From assembly GCA_024711185.1 (NCBI GenBank), contig JANJTI010000352.1:1-5434 (forward strand): a stretch of DNA of 5,434 nt, in the 5' to 3' direction. Origin of the DNA: Brevundimonas sp. (GTDB taxonomy: Bacteria > Pseudomonadota > Alphaproteobacteria > Caulobacterales > Caulobacteraceae). Numbering within the stretch: the stretch's first letter is position 1; every line of letters starts with the position of its first letter. The position numbers were made by a program, and so were the translations under genes. The notes under the pieces are model-generated. The model made no database searches and was not told the DNA's origin. It worked only from the letters and a program-made list of their open reading frames with translations. Positions 1-5,260 of the stretch are shown here, in pieces.

Positions 1-528
1 GACGAAGCCCGAGGTGCCTTGGGCGATCACCTTCAGGCGGGCGTCGTCCGAGGTCGGCGTAGCCAGGCGGATCAGCGACACCCGCGACGCGTCGAGGGCA
101 TCGGTCAGCGGGCCGGCCTCCTCGGGCGGGCAGTCCACCACGATCACTCCGTCCACGCCGGCCTTCGCCGCGTCCCCGGCGAAGGCTGCGTAGCCGTAGC
201 TCTCGATCGGGTTGAGGTAGCCCATGAGGATCAGCGGGGTGTCGGCGTCGCCGGCGCGGAACGCCGCCGCCAGCTCCAGCGTGCCCTTCAGGGTCAGTCC
301 GGCCTTCAGCCCGCGCAGGGCGGCGCGCTGGATCGGCGGCCCCTCGGCCATGGGGTCGGAGAAGGGAAAGCCCAACTCGATGATGTCCGCGCCCGCCGCA
401 GGCAGCCCGCGCAGAATATCCAGCGCCTCGTCGCGCGAAGGATCCCCGGCCATGACGTAGGCGACGAAGCCGGCCCGCCCCTCCGCCTTCAGGGCGGCGA
501 AGCGGGCGTCGATACGCTGGGTGGTCAT
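1..528 (-). CDS. trpA: Tryptophan synthase alpha subunit TrpA, C-terminus cut off by the window edge
   Basis: Cleaves indole-3-glycerol phosphate to indole and glyceraldehyde-3-phosphate in the cytoplasmic alpha2-beta2 tryptophan synthase complex; indole passes through a tunnel to TrpB. The first 176 codons are present and read to the window edge without a stop; roughly 90-100 residues of the TIM barrel are missing. Family landmarks: FVAYVMAGDP (21-30), AGADIIELGFPFSDP (45-59) with catalytic Glu51 (Glu49 of the enteric enzyme), then MAEGPPIQ (60-67), ILMGYLNP and VDGVIVVDCPPEEA. Residue 62, the position of catalytic Asp60 in enteric TrpA, is Glu here. The ATG overlaps the TGA of the preceding small gene as ATGA, and no Shine-Dalgarno motif lies upstream (GCTCCGCAACA), so translation is probably coupled. 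Identity is very secure. Confidence 0.97.
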   Translation of the reverse strand, partial: MTTQRIDARFAALKAEGRAGFVAYVMAGDPSRDEALDILRGLPAAGADIIELGFPFSDPMAEGPPIQRAALRGLKAGLTLKGTLELAAAFRAGDADTPLILMGYLNPIESYGYAAFAGDAAKAGVDGVIVVDCPPEEAGPLTDALDASRVSLIRLATPTSDDARLKVIAQGTSGFV

Positions 529-950
529 TGTTGCGGAGCGGGAGCCGTCGAGGGATCGGCGCAGACGTCGCCCGGGATCGGGCCGAAGCCGAGGTAGCCG
601 ATCGCCTCCGGGCCGGCCGGGCGGGAGGTGTCGTAGAAGGCCTGCATCTGCAGCCCGTCGCAGCCGCCGCCGTCGCGACGGCGGATGAAGACCACGCGGT
701 TGTCCTCGCCGCCGGCCGGGATCCAGCCCCGCGCCTGCAGGTCGGCGAGGTAGGCGTCGGCCAGGGCGCCGATGCCGGCCAGCGGCGCGCTGACGCAGAA
801 GGCGCGACCGGCGAGGCCGTAGAGATTGCCGCAGTCCGGCGCGAGGGTCGCCCCGGGGAGCACCATCTGCTCCGGCGTGGCCGGCGCGTCCTGGGCCGCC
901 GCCGGCGCGGCGACGAGGGCCGCCGCGGCGGCGAGAATGAGGGTGTTCAT
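525..950 (-). CDS. Small secreted (periplasmic) protein of unknown function between trpB and trpA
   Basis: A 141-residue protein that I do not recognise. Residues 1-19 form a signal peptide: a short N-terminus, an Ala/Leu-rich core, then AAPAAAQD with a likely signal peptidase I cut after Ala19. The leader is unusual in having no Lys or Arg before the core. The mature part has four Cys (40, 52, 97, 130), enough for two disulfides in the periplasm; an Ala-rich helix ending in LQARGW (71-76); a strand-like RVVFIRR (85-91); CDGLQMQAFYD (97-107); and a Pro/Ala-rich tail. There is no lipobox and no later membrane segment. The start is fixed by the trpB TAG two codons upstream in the same frame; AGGA, overlapping that TAG, is a ribosome-binding site with 4-nt spacing. 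Its TGA overlaps the trpA ATG. A real gene is supported by spacing, the ribosome-binding site and the signal peptide; its function is unknown. Confidence 0.85.
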   Translation of the reverse strand: MNTLILAAAAALVAAPAAAQDAPATPEQMVLPGATLAPDCGNLYGLAGRAFCVSAPLAGIGALADAYLADLQARGWIPAGGEDNRVVFIRRRDGGGCDGLQMQAFYDTSRPAGPEAIGYLGFGPIPGDVCADPSTAPAPQQ

Positions 951-956
951 GATGTC

Positions 957-2171
957 CTAGAGCTCCACGCCCAGATGCTTCGCCACGGCGAAGATGTCCT
1001 TGTCGCCCCGCCCGCACATATTCAGCACGACGTCGCCGCCCTTGCCCACCTCTTTCGCGATCTCGCCGACGCGGGCCAGCGCGTGGCTGGGTTCGAGCGC
1101 CGGGATGATCCCCTCCAGCTGTGCGCACAGCTGGAAGGCCTCCAGCGCCTCGGCGTCGGTGGCGGCGCGATACTCGGCGCGGCCGATGTCCTTCAGCCAG
1201 GCGTGCTCCGGACCGATGCCAGGGTAGTCGAGGCCGGCGGAGATGGAGTGGCCTTCGACGATCTGCCCGTCCTCGTCCTGCAGGAGGTAGGTGCGGTTGC
1301 CGTGCAGCACGCCCGGGCGTCCGCCCTGGATGGAGGCGGCGTGGTCCGGCGTGTCGAGCCCGCGCCCGGCGGCCTCGACCCCGATCAGGCGCACCCCCGC
1401 GTCGTCGATGAAGGGATGGAACAGGCCGAGAGCGTTGGAGCCGCCGCCGATCGCCGCCACGCAGGCGTCGGGCAGCTTCTCGCGGCGCGCCAGCATGGCG
1501 GCGCGAACCTCGCGCCCGATGACGCTCTGGAAGTCGCGCACCATGGCCGGATAGGGGTGCGGCCCGGCGGCGGTGCCGATCAGGTAGTAGGTCTCGGCGA
1601 CATTGGTGACCCAGTCGCGCATGGCTTCGTTCATGGCGTCCTTGAGCGTGCCCCGGCCCGAGGTCACCGGCACCACCTCCGCGCCCAGCAGCTTCATGCG
1701 GAAGACGTTCGGCTGCTGCCGCTCCACATCGGTCGCCCCCATGTAGACGACGCAGGGCAGACCGAAGCGGGCGCAGACGGTGGCGGTGGCCACGCCGTGC
1801 TGACCGGCCCCGGTCTCGGCGATGATGCGGGTCTTGCCCATGCGCATGGCCAGCAGGATCTGGCCCATGCAGTTGTTCACCTTGTGGGCGCCGGTATGGT
1901 TCAGCTCATCGCGCTTGAACCAGATGTCGGCCCCGCCGTGGTGCGCGGTCAGCCGCTCGGCGAGATACATGGGGCTGGGCCGCCCCACGTAGTCGGTCAG
2001 GAACCCGTCCAGCTCGGCCTGGAAGGTCGGGTCCGCCCTGGCCGCCTCGTACGCCGCGTCCAGCTCGTGGATCAGCGGCATCAGCGTCTCGGCGACGAAG
2101 CGGCCGCCGTAGGGGCCGAAGCGGCCCTCGGCGTCAGGCCAGGCGTAGGCGTTGGGGAGGATTGCGTTCAC
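957..2171 (-). CDS. trpB: Tryptophan synthase beta subunit TrpB
   Basis: PLP enzyme that condenses indole with L-serine to give L-tryptophan, working in complex with TrpA. It is 404 residues, the usual length. Visible motifs: [14 protein letters not shown] (18-31); HTGAHKVNN (92-100) with Lys97 as the Schiff-base lysine; ETGAGQHG (119-126) with Glu119 corresponding to catalytic Glu109 of Salmonella; the phosphate-binding GGGSNA (242-247); [18 protein letters not shown] (356-364); and NMCGRGDKD (384-392). In the last motif Cys386 sits where Salmonella has Ser377 near the PLP pyridine nitrogen; I believe Cys is common in alphaproteobacterial TrpB. The start is GTG, 32 bp after the trpF stop. 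The pyrimidine-rich leader shows no clear Shine-Dalgarno motif and no ATG or GTG start fits between the trpF stop and this GTG. The stop is TAG. Confidence 0.98.
   Translation of the reverse strand: MNAILPNAYAWPDAEGRFGPYGGRFVAETLMPLIHELDAAYEAARADPTFQAELDGFLTDYVGRPSPMYLAERLTAHHGGADIWFKRDELNHTGAHKVNNCMGQILLAMRMGKTRIIAETGAGQHGVATATVCARFGLPCVVYMGATDVERQQPNVFRMKLLGAEVVPVTSGRGTLKDAMNEAMRDWVTNVAETYYLIGTAAGPHPYPAMVRDFQSVIGREVRAAMLARREKLPDACVAAIGGGSNALGLFHPFIDDAGVRLIGVEAAGRGLDTPDHAASIQGGRPGVLHGNRTYLLQDEDGQIVEGHSISAGLDYPGIGPEHAWLKDIGRAEYRAATDAEALEAFQLCAQLEGIIPALEPSHALARVGEIAKEVGKGGDVVLNMCGRGDKDIFAVAKHLGVEL
1114..1135. repeat. Perfect 22-bp palindrome inside trpB
   Basis: Each half is TCCAGCTGTGC read toward the centre, with no mismatches and no spacer. 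It encodes the FQLCAQLE part of TrpB (residues 346-353). The neighbouring bases at 1113 and 1136 do not pair, but the next two on each side would. It is long enough to form a small hairpin in mRNA or a symmetrical protein-binding site; no function can be shown from sequence. Confidence 0.9.
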
Positions 2172-2203
2172 AGGCGGAGACTCGCGCGGGGGAGCGGCGG
2201 AAA

Positions 2204-2845
2204 TCAGGCCGAACGCGCCGCCTCCAGAAAGGCCGCGATCCGGCCCGGGTCCTTAACACCCGGCGCGCTTTCGACGCCAGAGGACACATCGACCGCAGGC
2301 GCGCCGGTGACGCGCACCGCCTCGGCGAGGTTGTCAGGCGACAGCCCGCCAGCGAGGAACCACGGCTTCCCGAACCTGCGCCCGCGCAGCAGCTTCCAGT
2401 CGAAGACGGCGCCGACGCCACCGGGAAGGGCCGCGCCCTCCGGCGGCTTCGCGTCGAACATCAGCCAGTCGACCACCGGCTCGAATGGCGCGGCTGCGGC
2501 GAGGTCGTCCCCGGTCCGCACCGGAAGCGCCTTGATGAGGCCTGCCCCGGTCAGCAGCCGGGCCCTCGCCGCCTGTTCGGGAGTCTCTGATCCGTGCAAC
2601 TGGATCAGGTCCGGCTTGAGGATGAGGGCGATTTCGGTAAGCAGGCGGTCATCGGCGTCGACGGTCACCGCCACGACCTTCGCCCGCCCCCGCGCGCGCT
2701 CGAACAGCGCGGCCGCCGCGATCAACTCGAGGTGACGGGGGCTCTTCGGGAAGCTCACCGCTCCGACGAGGTCCGCGCCGCCGGCCAAGGCCGCGTCCAG
2801 CGTTTCCGGGGTGGTCAGGCCGCAGATCTTGGCGCGTACGCTCAT
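2204..2845 (-). CDS. trpF: Phosphoribosylanthranilate isomerase TrpF
   Basis: Catalyses the Amadori rearrangement of N-(5-phosphoribosyl)anthranilate to CdRP, the third step from chorismate to tryptophan. It is 213 residues, typical of a monofunctional TrpF. The (beta/alpha)8 landmarks are in order: KICGL (6-10) with general-base Cys8; [12 protein letters not shown] (28-39); LIQLHG (80-85); LMFDAKPP (128-135) with general-acid Asp131; [11 protein letters not shown] (163-173); and [14 protein letters not shown] (186-199), which binds phosphate. The ATG overlaps the rsuA TGA as ATGA. The frame is open further upstream, but the next ATG would add 15 Arg-rich residues with no family similarity, whereas SVRAKICGL is the normal N-terminus. 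No Shine-Dalgarno motif is seen, which suggests coupling to rsuA. trpB follows after 32 bp. Confidence 0.97.
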   Translation of the reverse strand: MSVRAKICGLTTPETLDAALAGGADLVGAVSFPKSPRHLELIAAAALFERARGRAKVVAVTVDADDRLLTEIALILKPDLIQLHGSETPEQAARARLLTGAGLIKALPVRTGDDLAAAAPFEPVVDWLMFDAKPPEGAALPGGVGAVFDWKLLRGRRFGKPWFLAGGLSPDNLAEAVRVTGAPAVDVSSGVESAPGVKDPGRIAAFLEAARSA

Positions 2846-3579
2846 GCGACGAAGATGGCGGCGATCTCGCCGTCGTCCAGCAGGCGCCACTCGCCCGGCG
2901 CCAGGTCGTCAGGCAGGACCAGTCCGCCGAGCCGCTCGCGATGCAGCGCCTCGACGTGGTTGCCCACGGCCGCAAACATCCGCCGCACCATGTGGTAGCG
3001 GCCCTCCGTCACCGACACGCGCGCCTCGGTGGGCGACAGGACCTCGAGCCCGGCCGGCTTCAGCGGGCGGTCGTCGCCCTCCAGCATCAGTTCGCCCGAA
3101 GCGAACAAGGCCGCCTCGGAGCCATTCAATGGTCGGGCCAGGGTCGCGCGGTACACCTTGGCGACATTCTTCTTGGGGCTGATCACCCGGTGCAGCAGAT
3201 CCCCGTCGTCGGTCAGCAGCAGCAGGCCGGAAGTGTCCTTGTCGAGCCGGCCGATGGTCGAGATCGCCGGGTCGCGCCGCCGCCAGCGGTCGGGCAGGAC
3301 GTCATAGACCAGCGGCCCGTCCTCCTTGTGCGAACAGGTCATGCCCACCGGCTTGTGCAGCATCAACACAACCCCTTGGGGCGGATCCAGCGGTTGGCCG
3401 TCGACCTGCATGCGGGCCGGCAGGTCCGGGGTCACGGCGATGCGTCTGGAGACGTCGTCGATCTCGACTCCGTCCAGCGTCACCGCGCCCGCGCGGGCGA
3501 GCCGCGCCATCTCGGCGCGCGAGCCGTAGCCGAGCGAGGACAGCAGCTTGTCGATGCGCGCGGTGGGCGTCTTGCTCAC
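2842..3579 (-). CDS. rsuA: 16S rRNA pseudouridine synthase, RsuA family
   Basis: A 245-residue stand-alone pseudouridine synthase; the E. coli member makes pseudouridine 516 in 16S rRNA. An S4-type RNA-binding domain comes first (about 6-60: ARIDKLLSSLGYGSRAEM). The catalytic domain follows: VLMLHKPVGMTCS (71-83), STIGRLDKDTSGLLLLTDDG (107-126) with catalytic Asp113, SPKKNVAKVYRATL (134-147), TEGRYHMVRRMFAAVGNHV (191-209), LHRERLGGL and LAPGEWR (226-232). LHRERLGG and LAPGEWR fit RsuA better than RluB, RluE or RluF, though the exact target base cannot be read from sequence. The start is GTG, sharing GTGA with the rsmC TGA; GAGG seven bases upstream is a good ribosome-binding site. An upstream in-frame extension of 87 residues is Arg/Gly-rich readthrough opposite another frame of rsmC and was not used. 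Its stop overlaps the trpF start. Confidence 0.93.
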   Translation of the reverse strand: MSKTPTARIDKLLSSLGYGSRAEMARLARAGAVTLDGVEIDDVSRRIAVTPDLPARMQVDGQPLDPPQGVVLMLHKPVGMTCSHKEDGPLVYDVLPDRWRRRDPAISTIGRLDKDTSGLLLLTDDGDLLHRVISPKKNVAKVYRATLARPLNGSEAALFASGELMLEGDDRPLKPAGLEVLSPTEARVSVTEGRYHMVRRMFAAVGNHVEALHRERLGGLVLPDDLAPGEWRLLDDGEIAAIFVA

Positions 3580-4478
3580 TTCACCGCCTCGAAGACTTTG
3601 TAGCCGCCGGCGTCGGCGACCATCCGCACCCGCTTGAAGGCGGCGTCCAGCTCGGCCTCGTAGGGCAGGTGCCGGTTGGCGACCAGCCACAGAACCCCAC
3701 CCTTCCTCAGCAGGCCGGCGGCCTTGCGTATGAAGGCCTGCCCCAGCCGACGATCCTCGGCGCCGCCGTCGTGAAAGGGCGGATTGGTGACGACGAAGTC
3801 GAGGCCGGCCGTCTCGGGCAAGCTGCGCACGTCGGCCCATTCGAAAGTCGCGCGGGGGTCCGGGACATTGCGCCGGGCCGCCTCGATCGCGCGCCGGTCC
3901 AGGTCGATCAGCCGCAGCCCGGTGACCGGCGGCGACCGCAGCACCACCGTGGCGAGGGCGCCGTAGCCGCAGCCGAGATCGGCGCCTGCCCCCTTCAGCC
4001 CGGGCAGCGTCCGGGCGAGCAGGGCCGACCCGGGGTCGATGCGATCCCAGGCGAACACGCCCGGCTGCGACCAGGCTTCGAGGCCCGGCACGATGCGTGG
4101 CGCGCCGGCGGCGATCGCCTCGTCGACAGCCGGCAGCGGCCCCCCTGGCCGGACGGCGAGACAGCGGCGGTGATGCGCCTTCGCCGTTTCGATCACCTCC
4201 AGGCCGAAGGCTTTCAGCTCCTTGCCGAGCCGCGATCCGCCCTTGTCCTTCGGGGCCATCACGTCCAGGCGCCCGCCCTCTTCGAGCGCCCGCAAGGCGT
4301 GGGCGAGAACGTAGCGCCGCTCCAGCACCCCCGGGGGCGCGTAGACGGTCACCGCCTGCACGGATCCGTCAGGGACGCTCTCAAGCGCCGTGGAGCCGGG
4401 GATCACCGGCGAGGTCTGCACCGCGTCGGCCGGAGGGTCGAAGACGGCGGGAGGCCGGCCGTAGAGCAAGGTGATCAT
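3576..4478 (-). CDS. rsmC: 16S rRNA (guanine-N2) methyltransferase, RsmC-like
   Basis: A 300-residue class I SAM-dependent methyltransferase. E. coli RsmC (about 343 residues) makes m2G1207 in 16S rRNA. It has the two-part RsmC/RlmG design. The N-terminal half (about 1-130) has lost the SAM motifs, with LEEGGRLDVMAPKDKG (65-80) a remnant. The C-terminal half is active-looking: GVFAWDRIDPGSALL (140-154, like the RsmC GVFSRDGLDVGS segment), motif I DLGCGYGAL (167-175), acidic IDLD (191-194), and the amino-methylating motif IV TNPPFHDGG (231-239). It ends in GGYKVFEAVK. The ATG lies 46 bp after the regulator's stop; the upstream AGG with 6-nt spacing is weak. The TGA overlaps the rsuA start. RlmG, or another member of this small-base methyltransferase group, is possible; the exact target is inferred. 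Confidence 0.82.
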   Translation of the reverse strand: MITLLYGRPPAVFDPPADAVQTSPVIPGSTALESVPDGSVQAVTVYAPPGVLERRYVLAHALRALEEGGRLDVMAPKDKGGSRLGKELKAFGLEVIETAKAHHRRCLAVRPGGPLPAVDEAIAAGAPRIVPGLEAWSQPGVFAWDRIDPGSALLARTLPGLKGAGADLGCGYGALATVVLRSPPVTGLRLIDLDRRAIEAARRNVPDPRATFEWADVRSLPETAGLDFVVTNPPFHDGGAEDRRLGQAFIRKAAGLLRKGGVLWLVANRHLPYEAELDAAFKRVRMVADAGGYKVFEAVK

Positions 4479-4524
4479 GCGGCGCCTATAGCGGCATCGG
4501 CCCTTCGCGCGAAGCCGGCGAGGC
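4479..4524 (-). promoter_or_regulatory. Spacer with palindrome and weak promoter-like pair before rsmC
   Basis: This 46-bp spacer holds a perfect 12-bp palindrome, CTTCGCGCGAAG, at 4503-4514. Read on the minus strand, TTCGCGC (4513-4507) and GCTATAGG (4492-4485) are 14 bp apart. They partly match the Caulobacter housekeeping promoter (TTGACGS, 10-14 bp, GCTANAWC): about 5 of 7 and 6 of 8 positions. If used, transcription would start at or next to the rsmC ATG, giving a leaderless mRNA. There is no T-run, so the palindrome is not a standard terminator. In DNA this GC-rich such matches arise easily, so confidence is low. Confidence 0.25.
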
Positions 4525-5223
4525 TCAGACGCGGTCGTCGGGGAGATCAGAACCGACCGGCGCGCGGTAGCATTCGCAGGCGGCGCGCTCGAGGGCGCCC
4601 CGGTCCAGCACGGTGATCCGCCCCCGCGCGTACCTGATCGCCTTGCGGTCGACGAGCGCCTGCGCGCCCTCGTTGACGGTGGTGCGCTGGGAGCCGAGCA
4701 TGCTGGCGAGGTACTCCTGCGTCAGCGGCATGACCTCTCCGCCGACCCGGTCGTGACAGCGCAGCAGCCACTTGGCCAGCTTCTGGTCCGCGCGATGCAG
4801 GGCATGGCAGGCGGCGCTGCGCTCCAGCTCGTGCTGCAATCCCGTCTGGAAGTGCGTCAGGGTCTCGCGGACGCCCGACCGGGCGGCGGCCAGAAAGCGC
4901 AGCCTCGCCGCGTCGATGCTGAGGCAGGAGCCCGCGACCTGGCAGGTCATGCGGATGGCGGCGCGGGCCGGAACGAGCCCCGCCTCGACGCCAGCCGCGC
5001 CCTCCCGCCCGATCATGAACACCTCGACCGAGCGGCCGTCGCGCATTTCGGAGACGGCCGATATGATCCCGTCGAGAACGAAGTGGACGGCGGCGATGGC
5101 CGCGTCGGGCGCGCAGAACTCCTCATTGACCGTCATGGTTCTTCGGCTGCAGAAGCCGAGGACGGCGGCCCGATCCTCGTCGGAGAGAGCGTCCAGAAGG
5201 CGGTTGGATGAAAGCTCGGCCAT
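4525..5223 (-). CDS. Crp/Fnr-family transcriptional regulator
   Basis: A 232-residue regulator with an N-terminal cyclic-nucleotide-binding-like jelly roll (about 7-120: NRLLDALSDEDRAAVL, later HFVLDGIISAVSEM), a dimerisation helix (about 115-140), the linker ALHRADQKLAKWLLRCHDR (141-159), and a C-terminal winged helix-turn-helix with LTQEYLASMLGSQRTTVNE (167-185). The Arg-Ser phosphate cassette of true cAMP receptors is absent (IGREGAAGVEAGL instead), and no FNR-type N-terminal Cys cluster is seen, so its signal is unknown. Eight Cys are spread through the protein, including CEC (216-218) in the tail. The start at MAELSSNRLL is chosen because this N-terminus is normal for the family; a later ATG at codon 30 would remove the first helix. 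No Shine-Dalgarno motif is visible; a hairpin sits there instead. It lies 37 bp after a paralogue. Target genes cannot be deduced. Confidence 0.92.
   Translation of the reverse strand: MAELSSNRLLDALSDEDRAAVLGFCSRRTMTVNEEFCAPDAAIAAVHFVLDGIISAVSEMRDGRSVEVFMIGREGAAGVEAGLVPARAAIRMTCQVAGSCLSIDAARLRFLAAARSGVRETLTHFQTGLQHELERSAACHALHRADQKLAKWLLRCHDRVGGEVMPLTQEYLASMLGSQRTTVNEGAQALVDRKAIRYARGRITVLDRGALERAACECYRAPVGSDLPDDRV
4668..4701 (-). repeat. Copy 1 of a diverged direct repeat in the tandem regulator genes
   Basis: This 34-base stretch encodes the recognition-helix segment MLGSQRTTVNE of the complete regulator. It differs at only two positions from 5401-5434 in the neighbouring gene, 733 bp away. 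It is the best-kept part of a gene duplication, not a mobile repeat; similarity continues at lower level to the 3' ends of both genes. Confidence 0.85.
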
Positions 5224-5229
5224 GGGGTG

Positions 5230-5257
5230 GGAACCGGCGGCCGGGGGCCGAGGTTCC
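5230..5257 (-). other. Strong hairpin between the two regulator genes
   Basis: The transcript can fold GGAACC (5257-5252) against GGUUCC (5235-5230). Inside this, CGGCC (5250-5246) pairs with GGCCG (5242-5238) around a CCC loop, leaving a small 1x2 internal loop. That gives 11 paired bases in 28 nt. It begins 3 bp after the stop of the upstream regulator and ends 6 nt before the ATG of the next, where a ribosome-binding site would be expected. No U-run follows, so it does not look like a standard intrinsic terminator. It may limit translation, attenuate transcription or stabilise RNA; this is inference. Confidence 0.5.
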
Positions 5258-5260
5258 GCG

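Noticed and set aside
2172..2203. A trp leader peptide or attenuator in the trpF-trpB gap
   Set aside because: The gap is only 32 bp, with no Trp codons, no start codon and no terminator-like hairpin with a T-run.
528..2735. A 735-codon open frame on the plus strand opposite the small gene, trpB and trpF
   Set aside because: Its product is a low-complexity mix of Gly, Ala, Arg, Val and His with no recognisable domain, and it lies entirely opposite well-identified genes. Long antisense open frames are expected where GC-rich third positions suppress stop codons.
3485..3498. A 14-bp GC-only palindrome within rsuA (CGCCCGCGCGGGCG)
   Set aside because: Made only of G and C in a strongly GC-rich coding region; a palindrome of this length is expected by chance in a window of this size.
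3580..3840. An 87-residue N-terminal extension of RsuA using an ATG at 3840
   Set aside because: The extension is Arg/Gly-rich, shares DNA with the conserved end of rsmC, and precedes a GTG with a good ribosome-binding site where the normal S4 domain begins.
4503..4514. The 12-bp palindrome as a transcription terminator for the regulator gene
   Set aside because: The stem has no loop in its centre and no T-run follows on the minus strand, so it lacks the parts of an intrinsic terminator; an operator or chance is more likely.
3669..4616. A 315-codon open frame on the plus strand opposite rsmC and the end of the regulator
   Set aside because: Same composition artefact: no motif, no ribosome-binding site pattern, and it sits opposite a conserved methyltransferase gene.
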